Shown: positions 33,220 to 43,833 of the stretch, in pieces
How positions within the stretch are numbered: the first letter of the stretch is position 1
Layout of the letters: each line of letters begins with the position of its first letter
Assembly: GCF_027942865.1 (NCBI RefSeq)
Contig: NC_134509.1
Location: forward strand, 10,313,754 to 10,377,753
Length of the DNA: 64,000 bases
Reading direction: 5' to 3'
From: Odontesthes bonariensis
Taxonomy: Eukaryota > Chordata > Actinopteri > Atheriniformes > Atherinopsidae
The notes under the pieces: model-generated
What the model was told of the DNA's origin: nothing
The model's input: the letters and a program-made list of their open reading frames with translations, nothing else
Databases searched by the model: none
Translations under genes and position numbers: made by a program

Positions 33220-33430
33220 TATAGCATCAAAGTGCTGGTAAAAATGCTATGTAGTAGATTTAGGTTTTCTTCTGCCGACGTGTTTATACATTTCGGTAGC
33301 TGCCACGGTCCTTGGTTATTCAGCGGACAGACTTCGCCACAGCTACCCGTTTGTTACATAAAGAGAATCACGGTCACGTGATTTGCAGCCTCGCACCGTG
33401 ATTGGTCAGGACCTTTCTGTTACAAAACCT
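33220..33430 (-). promoter_or_regulatory. lonrf1: Presumed lonrf1 promoter with E-box and CCAAT box
   Basis: Upstream of the lonrf1 ATG lies GTCACGTGAT (33373-33382), a palindromic CACGTG E-box close to the CLEAR/USF consensus. A reverse CCAAT box (ATTGG at 33401-33405) is 20 bp further. The stretch is more GC-rich than the flanks and no TATA box stands out. Promoter status is inferred from position. Confidence 0.45.
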
Positions 33431-34909
33431 GCGCTGGAATGTTTCATAACTACGGAAGAGACGCAGTGAAGTTGACCAACTGCGCCAGATTTCAACCTCC
33501 TCTGACCCGAGTCGCCTTTACATACCGTTAGGTTTAAGGCGTTGATATGTTAAGATAGAGTGCTTTTTTTTGTTTTCCAAGCCTGTCAGGGGACATGCGC
33601 AGAAGACTCACCCATAACTGCTTTTGTAATACGGTTTTGTAACGCCTTAATCTTTTATTCTGCTGTAATTTCATGTAATTTATTCTATACTGCGTAACCG
33701 TCTTTATGTAGGACCCTCTCATTCGTTGGCATTAGTCTTGTCAGCACTTGATTAAACGTCTTATATCTGTTTGAGTGCATTTTGCTCACAAAACATGATG
33801 TTACCACAAAACCAAAATGAAAAGTGCGAAGTGAGGGAAAGCGTTGAAAACATCGTTTATAGCCAATTCACGTCTTATATGGTGTATACTTCTGTCATGT
33901 ACAGTGTAAAAAATTCAGCAAACAAATGAAAATGGAAGAATAAGACAGTATCACACACACAAGTTTACCTTATAGGCCTTTTTTATCTTGTTTTTTTTTT
34001 TTTTTTTTTTTTAATTCTTAGCTCGTTGTTAAGGTTTTAAATTAAAATAAATTGAGGTTCAGAGGGCATGGACACCACTCTGGGCATGGAGAGCCAGCAT
34101 GGAATGCTGGGTAATGGTAATTATGTAAAGCAAAGTCCTCAATTGAAGAAAAACAGAGCAGTGTTATATATGGTGGTGTACAGGCTGTCCCAGCATCTTG
34201 CTTTGAGCAAGTGGAAATTATGAGAGCGTGTATGGTTAACTTTTATGACCCCGGGATGACGAAAAAATAGTCGGATTTGACATGAATTCAAAATGACACA
34301 GTCGGCTCTGGTCATCTGTCCTAAAGGTGAATGCTTCTCTCATGAAGGAAACACTTCAGTGGGCAAACCATTTGTTGCCTGTTGTATTTAAATGAGCCCG
34401 CCTGATTGAACTAATTGTAGCGTTCAGACCTTTTTTTTAAGCAGTGCCTATCTTTTCTCATCTTCTGTAGCCGATACTTCCCGTCTTTGCAGTTTCTGTA
34501 AATGTATCTGTACAGTTTGTCTTTTTTAGCATTTGAGTCCAACTTTTAGGAAACGGTGGCGCTTCACACAGAGTCGTTCTCTGCAGATTTTCTGTCACAA
34601 CATGGCCTTACTGTCGCCTTCTATCTTGTCATCTCCTGAAGCCTACAATGAGTAACATGTCAAATAAAAGGAAGCTCAAAGGGGCAAAACCAAAAGAAGT
34701 CCTCACAAGAGCAGAGAAGTATAATAAAAGACTGATATATAGTAAGAGTGTTCAATATGTTCAAGATGTGAAAACAGGACAAGAGGCTACCACTCATTAG
34801 ATTCTAATAACATTTAATAGGACAGCTCCCTGTCCTCTTGTCTGTGATATGAATTCCAACATTTCAGTCATGTTCAGTCTTTTTTTGTGGGCTCAGCAAA
34901 TAGAGATTG

Positions 34910-35150
34910 TCAGAAGCTGGTGGGGTGATCTCCAATCAAGTGTCCTTGAACCCTGCATTTGCTCCAATGTGCTCATTGGTGTGTGAACGATGAGGGGGAA
35001 AAGCACCGCATACAAAGACTCAGAACCTCTCTGTTAATGTGTGTGTGTGAGTGTGTGTGAATGAGCTAATGTGACTTGTGCTGTTAAAACCCTTTGGGTG
35101 GTCAACCAGACTAGAGAAGCACTATATAAATGCAGTCCATTTACCCCACT
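34910..35150 (+). repeat. Fish interspersed repeat with AGCACTATATAAATGCAGTC tail
   Basis: It contains TGTGTGAATGAGCTAATGTG, CCCTTTGGGTGGTCA and GAAGCACTATATAAATGCAG, a recognisable high-copy fish repeat whose 3' end resembles L2-type tails. It has no coding content. Confidence 0.6.
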
Positions 35151-36879
35151 GCACCAACAGAAACATTACTGTTTCCAGGTTGTCTTTTCCGTTCTTGTGA
35201 ATTCAATCATTCGGGAACGCCTGGAGGGAATTTCTGTAAACGTGGCACAAATATCCACTTAGGCTCAGAGATAAACTCATTAGATTTTGACCCTGAGGCA
35301 CAGAAGCGCACGCACAAGCGGCAAAATTACAGAAAAGGCACATACCCAACCGCAAGGACAACAACTTAGTCAGAAAACTGTTTTGTTCTGTGTCTATGAA
35401 ATGTCTTTGCTTTCCAAAATGTTTTGTTGTGGTTCTGTTCAATGCAGATGAGATGTTTAAAAGGCTGTGTTGTCTTCATTTTTTGTATTTTTAATTTTTT
35501 CTTAAATGTGGTGAATCATTTTCTGCAAATGGAGTCAAAAGTCAGCTTGACTGTGATAGCTTAATGGTTTGCAGAGACTCTTTTCTGGCCTTTTTTTTCC
35601 CAAAGCCATCACTCATGGTTGTGGCCATATTTCATGGCATTTATCTTGGTTTTTCACTCCAAGACTCATGCAGTCCCTGCCTGGTTCAAAATGTGCATAC
35701 AACCTCTGTATTTTAGAATCCACGGCTTCTTTGCTGCATCATCAGGAAGCACCGTCTACACTGATGAACACAACTTTAGGTTTTAATGCAACAGCTTAAT
35801 TGGCTGGACTTAGACAAATACAAATGTTGCGTTCTAATTCAGCGGACACAAGGACATCAAACCTTTTTTTTGGGCCTTTCTTTATCAAACTGAAAATTTG
35901 CCTCACAATCCACACGCCAAATGACATTTTTGGACTCTCAACCCGCATTAGGAGCAGTTCCTGTTAATGGGCAAAATGAAAACATCTGACTGGTTGGCAG
36001 AAGCACATAACCACAAGGCGGTAATTCCAGTTTGAGGATGTCCTGACAACTGACCAGTCGAAAAAAAAGTATGAGCAGTATCATTGAACTGCAAGACAGC
36101 AACAAAGGCAAGAATAAAATGTTGTGCAGTAAAATAAGATTCTTCCTCTGAGCAAGTGTTGTAGTAATATGTCTGGTACATTTGAGCCTTCATGGATACC
36201 TTTACCCAGACTTTACACGCTGCACAGGAGAGGTTTGATGTCATTAGAGTTGTGAGTTTAAGCCGATTATACAGTTCATGTGTTCATCTGATTATACAGT
36301 CTTGTGCAATAGGATTAAAAAATGATCATTCGGCTCAGTTAAACTTTTATTGCCAGGGTCAAATACCTTCAAACTGTTTTTTATATTGATCATAATGTTA
36401 AAACTAATTATTGTTGATAATAACAGTGATGAGTCCTAACTATAAGTCTTATCAAAGCAGGGGATTTATTTTTTTTTTAACCACCAACCTCTGTTCGTGT
36501 GTCTGTTTACGACACTTTGAGAAACTTATGAGAAACGCAGAACATGATTGTGTTGATAGATGGATAAATACTGCCATCTAGTGATTAAAGGGCCACATGG
36601 CTCTACTGAACCCCCACAGTGAACAACGGGAAGATCTCAAGTGTCTTTTGATCAGTGTTATGATCGTTGCATTGACTTCTCAGAGAAAAAGACCACTGCA
36701 CTTGGAGGATTTGCTTTCTGAGTACCCCTATTATTACTAAAAACAAAAAAGTATGGTAAAAGTTAGATTCAAGAGGAAGGAGCATATTATTTTCAGTTGT
36801 GACAGAAACAAGAAAGAAGACTTCCCCAGAAACTGAACATGTGTAGGATTCTTTCACATGAGGTTCATACTTTGTTGGG

Positions 36880-37080
36880 TTCCCTTTTGCTGCAGTTACA
36901 GCAGCAAGTCTCCTCCGGTATGTCTCTGTAAGTTTTGATCATTCCTGAAGGCAGAACTTCTCCAGCTGCCTCAAGCCGTTCCTGCTGCTGTCAGGCAATC
37001 TTTAAAGTCCCTTTCTGGTATAAGAAAAATCAGGTTTTTAACCTTTTCCATAAGTTGTTCTTAATGTGTTTCAAGACACA
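36880..37080. repeat. Interspersed repeat fragment
   Basis: The phrase TTTTGCTGCAGTTACAGCAG followed by CAAGTCTCCTCCGGTATGTC resembles a common fish DNA-transposon-derived repeat. The family is unknown. Confidence 0.4.
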
Positions 37081-37149
37081 TCCTTGGCAAGATCAGTCGT
37101 CCACACTAAGCCTGGGGATTTCTGCTTTGAATCTGCTCTGCACCACCTG

Positions 37150-37400
37150 AACCAACTCTGAGTACTTGCTTTACCAGCTCACCAGTCCATCTCAGGGCCA
37201 CACAGAGACAAACGAGACACACAACCATGCTCGCTCACACTCACTCCTATGGACAATTTAAAGACACCAATTAACCTAACATGAATGTTTTTGGATGGTG
37301 GGAGGAAGCCAGAGTACCCGGAGAGAACCCACGCATACACGGGGTGTTCTGTGTGCAAACTGCAAACAGAAAGGCCTCAGCCGGGAATTGCAGCAATATC
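37150..37400 (+). repeat. High-copy fish interspersed repeat
   Basis: It contains ACAATTTAAAGACACCAATT and AACCTAACATGAATGT, then GGGAGGAAGCCAGAGTACCC and GGAGAGAACCCACGCA, then CAGAAAGGCCTCAGCCGGG. I recognise this as a widely dispersed vertebrate/fish repeat. It carries no usable ORF and its class is not certain. Confidence 0.6.
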
Positions 37401-37759
37401 AGATTCAGTAAATGTTTATGTCCCATTCAAGTCGACGGTTTTCATTTTTCAAGAATTTTCATTCAATTGTTTAACTAAAAAACAGCTGGGTTTCTGCAGC
37501 TACGTACCAGCAGCCATGTCCTTCAACCGAGAAGTTAATCTCATTAAAATGTGTTTTATTTCTCTCACTCTCTCCCTTTTTCACAGTTGTTGCACTAAAG
37601 GTCGGGAGCGAGGGGGCATGAAAACAGCAGTTTTTTTATTTCCGCAGCTACATGTGACCTGGTATAAATTTGTCTTTTTTATGCATTCAAAATCGTTCAG
37701 ACAAATATACAGTTTGTAGGACTGGTCATTGCATAGTGTTGTGAATGAGCATAATATAT

Positions 37760-38060
37760 GAACCTGCGTAAGCCATTAGTTTTCCTTTTCTTTTCTCTTT
37801 CATGATGACCATTTTTGTAGAACACCGGTGAGTTCCAGGTGACTGATAAGAGCTGGTTTAAGTCATGCCACAGATTCTCAATCGAAATGACGTTTAGACC
37901 TTGACTAGGACGTCCCAAGATATTTAAATGTGACCCTTTTAACCACTCGTGTGTTGTTTTAGCAGCGATCTTAGAGCCACTGTCATGCTGAAAGAGGAAC
38001 TTCCTTCCCAGTCTCAATTCTCTGGAAGGCTGAAATGGGTTTTCCTCAAGAGTTTGTGCT
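37760..38060 (-). pseudogene. Tc1-like transposase relic, C-terminal part
   Basis: The - strand translation gives FLFQHDSGSKIAAKTTHEWL, then NILGRPSQGLNVISIENLWHDL. This corresponds to the conserved Tc1 segment QHDN-PKHT...W-SQSPDLNPIENLW, with the catalytic Asp pair region altered. It is a fragment only, with no terminal repeats assigned. Confidence 0.8.
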
Positions 38061-38079
38061 ATTCACCTCCAAACTTGAC

Positions 38080-38450
38080 CAAATATGGACCTGATGACAT
38101 CTGGGAAAATCAAGCCTAATATGCAGTCTCCACCTCACAACCCACAGGGCCCGAAAGATCTAGTGCTAACACCTAACATATCAGTATCAAACACTCCAGG
38201 ACACACTCAGATGCTCTTTGTCTATCTTCTGATTGGTAAGAGCTCTTTTGACTGCTTGAGGAGGACTTACTTAACATCAGGCAGGTGGTGATAATGTTTT
38301 GACCGATCAGTGGTCATTTACTCGGATCATGGGACACTTAGACTGCACACAGGTGGACTTAACTGAGGTGACTGTGTGTCTTCTTAAGGTAATTGCCAGC
38401 ACCAGGTTTCAATTTAGGGTTTCAAAGTCAAGGGAGAGAATTCCTTTTCA
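38080..38450 (+). repeat. DNA-transposon-derived repeat ends
   Basis: CAGGCAGGTGGTGATAATGT with TTTGACCGATCAGTGG (about 38278-38316), and then ACACAGGTGGACTTAACTGA with TTAAGGTAATTGCCAGCACC (about 38347-38404), match common ends of fish Tc1/mariner-type repeats. They appear to be two abutting fragments. Confidence 0.5.
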
Positions 38451-38911
38451 CACACTGTTTTTCATGTTTCTTTATTTTCAATCCTTTTTTTCCATTTCAA
38501 AAGTAGATCTGTTATGTAATACTAGAGAAAAAAATCGAATTATATCGCAGATTCTATCATTTTCATACAGGTTGTAAAACCACAAAATGGAAAAAAAAAA
38601 AGCCAAATGGGGGAGAATAATTCCACAGGGCGCAAATGGGATAAATTTCTCATTAAGAGGAATGTAAAGTCAGACAATACGGCCTCTTATTATACACAAC
38701 CATAAGAGGGCAGTGTTGGACTGTGTAAAACAGTCTCAGTCACATCACTAACAGCTGTTGATTTGTCCTGAAACAACTCCTCATCATCACAGGCGATGTG
38801 CTCCATGTCTTCAACACTTGTGTGCTGTGCAATTTAAGCAAGCTGTACTATATGGAAGACAAAGGTGGGAGTCACACAAGCGAATCGTGTTGCCGTAGCA
38901 TTTAAAAGAAG

Positions 38912-38912
<1 letters not shown>

Positions 38913-38950
<38 letters not shown>
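38913..38950. repeat. (CA)n microsatellite
   Basis: A run of about 19 CA units. Confidence 0.97.
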
Positions 38951-38952
<2 letters not shown>

Positions 38953-39559
38953 CCACATTGGTGCACAACGCCATGAACAGTTTATTCAAATACCTCACTC
39001 CTTCAGCTCTTAAAGTCAGCGCAGGCGAGATTCCTTCACTTATCTCGGTGAAAAGTGAATGCTGTCTCTGTGGGCCTGCTGTATGCCTAATGTTTCTGTC
39101 GCTGACACTTTCTTTCTCTTACCCTCTCCATCACTAGTTCACGCCAGCGCACAAATACTCTCTGACTGGGATTTGTACCAAATGAGAGCCACAGTTTGAA
39201 AGCTCACACACCAGTGAGTGTCCTCGCTTGCATACACTTCAGTTTGAGCGCTACACATTCTTCTTGTACATAGGTAAACCTGCATTATTGGAGGGCACAC
39301 AGCTAAATCAAAAAGTTCCCTGCCAGCCAGCCTCTTGGAAATTTCGGAAATATCGAGCCATGCTGTGGAATGATATGAGGTCAGCTGTGGAAACCTTTTG
39401 TGACTAAACTCTGATCCTTATCCATGTTGACTCTTAAAATATTGTCTTGTCGCAGTGACATACCATTTCTGTTGCCACAGCAGTATTACAAGTTATCCAC
39501 CAGAACATGCTGGTCCGCACGGAGGTACGTTACGTGAATCACAGCGTTACTCACTGCAG

Positions 39560-40240
39560 GAAAACGCGATGACGTAAGTTAAACTATCAGTAATAATAAG
39601 GTTAGTTTGTAGACTATAGCGCAGAGTGGTGCGAGGTAAGTGTGATGGTCCATGTGGTTCCCCTGTCTGCAACAACTGAATCGGAGCTCTCCGCTTGGAT
39701 AAAAACATTTGAAATAGGTTCCATGAATAGAGAGAGGGCTTTTTCAGTGTTTTGTGTTACAAACTGCTGGCAGCAGCATTTTGGATCAATGCTTGACAAA
39801 CTGGAGGAGGCCGGGGCACACGTTGAAGAACGCACTCGATCATATCATTGTGGGAAAGCTTCTGCGCTGGATTCTCAACCAGCAGTGCAGGAATGCAGCC
39901 CTGGTGCTGACTCCTGGTTATCTGGCTCTGCGTAATCTCTCTGAGGTGTTTGGGGGCGCTCCGGGAAAAAAAACAAAAACATACACAAGCAACATGGAAA
40001 AACACTGCAGCCTGTGGAATATGGAAGCAAACGCAGACATGGGACAGGATGGAGAGGAAGGGAGACATCCGTCTGTCGATGTTTAAGTTACTCAAAGCAC
40101 GGAGTGTAGACGATTTCATTCAAAGGCAGGCGCACGCACGCATGCCTCTTTGGCTGCGCATGCGTGTGCTCCTTAAGATGTTCTTCTTGATCTTTGTCGC
40201 CACACTGCTCTACATCAAATGGTCTTTGGAGCGAGTACAC
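39560..40240 (+). other. Possible unannotated promoter/first exon with signal-anchor-like ORF
   Basis: A CRE-like TGACGTAA (39570-39577) and an NRF1-like TGCGCATGCG (40155-40164) lie in a patch more GC-rich than its surroundings. One frame from ATG 40079 reads MFKLLKARSVDDFI and then a hydrophobic stretch RVLLKMFFLIFVATLLYIKW flanked by basic residues, resembling a type II signal anchor. The frame continues to 40456 without recognised homology. It may be chance. I do not recognise a gene. Confidence 0.2.
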
Positions 40241-40830
40241 CCTCATATAATGCATTATCTTAGCTTTCACAATCAAGTTAACACACCCTCCCGCTGTCAT
40301 ACCATACATGCAAGGAGACACCCGCTCCTGAGCTGTGGAAACACTCAGTCCAGGTTTATGGTTTGCAATCATCCTAATGTTTGCATAAGAGAAAAGCATG
40401 GACAAAACAAGTGCAGAACATGCGGGAAGGACCTTCTACTGCTACAGGTGACATAACCTCGCTTTGTCAAGTGATTAAGAATATTTTTTAAAAGTACATT
40501 AGCACCAATACACCCACCTTTGCCCCATTTAGACTGAGATCCCATCTTTCAGGCCTCTATGGTGCAATCACAGATTTATTGGAGTGGAGTCGAGGCGGAT
40601 ATATGGCGATGAGGGGTTATGTGGAGGGAAATTCACAGAAAGACTGGATGTGAGTGGGTGCAATTACTTGGAACAAACTGTAGTGTCAACATGCGACTGC
40701 AGAGATTATGTGGGATCTGAAGGGAAAAAGCTGAACAAAGGCCCACTTTTTTTTTGGTCTGAAAATTTTGCCGTGCCGTGGCCTCCCTCGCACCGTCATT
40801 ACATAACAAGACGAGCCACTCAATTATCTT

Positions 40831-42540
40831 TTTAATACATTTAATAGTGCACTTTGATTAATCTGTACAGAAATAATATTAATAAAAAAGATAAAACATT
40901 TTTTTCATTTCTGTAACCGAAGCTTAACATGTACAATAAAATAAAATAAAATAAAATGATACAAAACAAACATATATCTGAGGTATAAATATTTTTGCTT
41001 TAAATTAACTGTCATTGTCATGCGATATTATTTGGAAGAGACACAGTTACAGGTAAAAACATTTATGATATTAACCATGGCTTAGTGATTTAAGTATACA
41101 CTCAACATGAACAATGCACACCCTCAGACTGAAGCGCAAGTGTTACAAGTGAAGACGGTCAACCGGTTATGAAGACCCAAATTTCTAACTTTTTATTTAT
41201 TTATTTATTTTTAAACCACTGGCAAGACAGTTGAGACAGAAGCTTACACAGAGATATTCATCCTTCCTTTAAAACCACACATTCAATCTGCCCTCTTCTT
41301 TACAGTAAAACCTGTAAAATCCCCACCTTTATAAAAGGACCTTTTTTTTGTTTTTCAACTAATTTTTTTCTCTTTTAGCTTGAGGTTTCTGACAGAACAG
41401 TGCATTGTGTTTTCTGTTCTTGTGTAGAGCAAATAGCAAAAGCTAGAAAGCAAATAGCAAAAGGAATCATTTTTATATATTCTTAAAAGTATATAAGCGA
41501 TATCTGCCCAACAATTTCAAAACATGTGAATTGTGCTGTGCTCTAAAAGAAAACCACTACTCGTGGCTCTAACAGGAAGCTTAATACTGAAAGCTCTCAG
41601 CTTTTTCTTTATTTGGTCCATCAATATCTGTTGGTCGTTAATTTCATTTGTCCTACATCAGAGTTCCTAATGGCCTCTTTCTGTTCTTTCAAGTCATCGA
41701 TACGCTTGTTTTTGGCACCATGCTGCTCTACTGGTGTGTAAACTAATCCTGCCTTTGTATTTTCACATATGAAAACAGCTACCACATCAAGCTCATGACT
41801 CACTGAGTTCCAATCTTCTTGAAGCATTGACGTGACCTTTATTTACCCGTCGGTAAATGAGGCCCCTTCCTCACTCCTCCGGTGTGTTCCTTTTGGTGAG
41901 CCAGCCACCAGCACTCGTCTCTCTCTACCTTGAAACACTACAACCCTGTCTGCTATCTGTCGTCTGTCATCCCGCAAATATCCTGTCTATTGTCTCCAAT
42001 CAGTCTGCGTGTTAGCAACATATTTGCATCTCTCTTCACCCATAGGTTCATCAATCAGCTCACCATAATAACATCTACTCTTCCTCCCCTGCTTTGCTGT
42101 AACAGAAAAGGGGACAGGCAGGCAGCCTGTCACTGTGCCATCACAATGCTATTATGTACACATCATCCACCGCCTGGAAACCAACGCGACAAATAGGTTT
42201 TAATCGCTTGTTTCTTTGCACACACTCGCACGCTCACACATACCATGGTTCTCCCTTGCTTCTCAGAAGCAGTAGCACCTTTCAGATAAAGTCGAAACCA
42301 TACAGCCTGAATCAGCAACATAACGTCCTCAGGTCCAGAACATCCTGTTTTGGAGTCCTTTCGGCGGTCCCAGCAGAGGAGTCTTAAACGCGACATCAGT
42401 CTGTTTTGAAACACGCCAAACAAGTCCTTCAATTGAAGCTCCCGAGTTTGTCCTTTATTATGAGCATAAAGAAGCTTCCACTCCATCTGCACTCTGCTGG
42501 AATAAATAATTTCACTCCAAGAAACTGTTGGGGTTCAAAC
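40831..42540 (-). other. dlc1: Presumed dlc1 3' UTR
   Basis: Sequence after the dlc1 stop. Candidate poly(A) signals on the - strand are ATTAAA at 40831-40836 and 40840-40845, and AATAAA copies within a TTTATT run near 41193-41210. Which one is used cannot be told. An AAAAT microsatellite lies at 40935-40957. Confidence 0.4.
40935..40957. repeat. (AAAAT)n microsatellite
   Basis: Four to five AAAAT/AAATA units in the presumed dlc1 3' UTR. Confidence 0.9.
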
Positions 42541-42640
42541 TTATTTGTCCATGGGCACCGTGAATGAGTCTCGTATCCGTGCCACTTCAGCGGCGCACAA
42601 GTGTCCGTAAAGTTTATTGTACCACTCCGGGAAACGACCC
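42541..42640 (-). CDS. dlc1: dlc1 exon 14: START end and stop
   Basis: It encodes GRFPEWYNKLYGHLCAAE, then VARIRDSFTVPMDK and TAA (42541-42543). It is slightly shorter at the tail than the human protein. Confidence 0.94.
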
Positions 42641-43795
42641 CTGGAAAAGAAGAAAGAGATGCGGCATTAGCTCGCTGGCTCGGGTTACACCCAACATGTC
42701 ACACCAAGTACAGACACGTTTATTGATGAGCGGAAGCACAATCATAGTGGAACCGCTCCATGAACTTCAATGGTCCTGTATGATGCACCCACCTGCAGTC
42801 GATTCTCGATACATGTGTGAGTCTGGATTTGTGGGCTCCGCAGGGCTCTATGAAGTAGCGTGAAGTGAGGACATTGGCACGGACACCAACCACTGGTACC
42901 CCTTCATGGTCCACAGATGTGCACACAAGCGCACACGCTCCCTTTGGCAGGTCTGTTATCCACGTTCTGGTAGAGCATAGGTTAGGTTGAGTTAAAAACA
43001 CCATGAATTTAAAGCAGTGGCACTGTGGAAGAGAAAAACACGAGAACAGCAGATGAAAAGAAGAAAAACTGTTTACCTGAGCACCAGGTGGTCTCTGGTG
43101 GGATGTGGAGCCATGGTGTTCCTGACATACTGGTAGACCTCCGTCCTCTCGTCGAGGGTCTCCACTACTCGGCTCTCAAGCAGGTCCTCGTCCCAGTGTC
43201 CCTGCTCTCGCAACACCCGCGCCAGAACCTCCTCAGGACTGGCAGGAATCTCCACAGTCACTTTCCACAGCCGCAGTGGAAACCCATCGTGCACCTACAG
43301 ATTCAGACAGAAAGGCCCAGCTGCTTGAAATACCTCTCCTTTTTAGTTAATATTATTATTTCAATGCTTTCAGGTAACTGTGCACGAGTGGAGAGATGAC
43401 AGGAAGGAGGAAATTCAAGTGGTGAACGCAAGCGTTTGGAAGCTTCTTGTGGGATATCTTAGCCTAGAAATCTAGACGCCCCTTGCGGCCGCAAATGGAA
43501 TTTTCTCCGGGGCTATGTACAGCTTTTTGCTGTACGGGTCTGGCTTGCTAGGCTAGGGATATCTAACTATCATCAGTTATATCATATTATAAAAATTCGG
43601 GTAGACCAGCCATAATTTTATGACAGTCCAGCTGTGTTTCAAAATTTCACGCTGCCCTTCAGCCAAGTCAGCTGCTTCATTCGGCCGTCATGCACACTGC
43701 CTTGTGACTTTCAAAGTGGAGAAGAGATAACGATACAGGCCCTTCGCACACAAGACACAGGAAATGTAGGCCTGGGATAATGGTGAGGTTGTGTT

Positions 43796-43833
<38 letters not shown>

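Larger units (their letters stand above)
33431..40830. other. Intergenic region between lonrf1 and dlc1
   Basis: About 7 kb with no recognised gene. It holds a T-run at 33991-34012, an interspersed repeat with L2/SINE-type tail (34910-35150), a cluster of DNA-transposon relics (36.88-38.45 kb), a CA microsatellite (38913-38950) and a possible promoter/ORF patch (39.5-40.25 kb). The rest is AT-rich. Confidence 0.6.
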
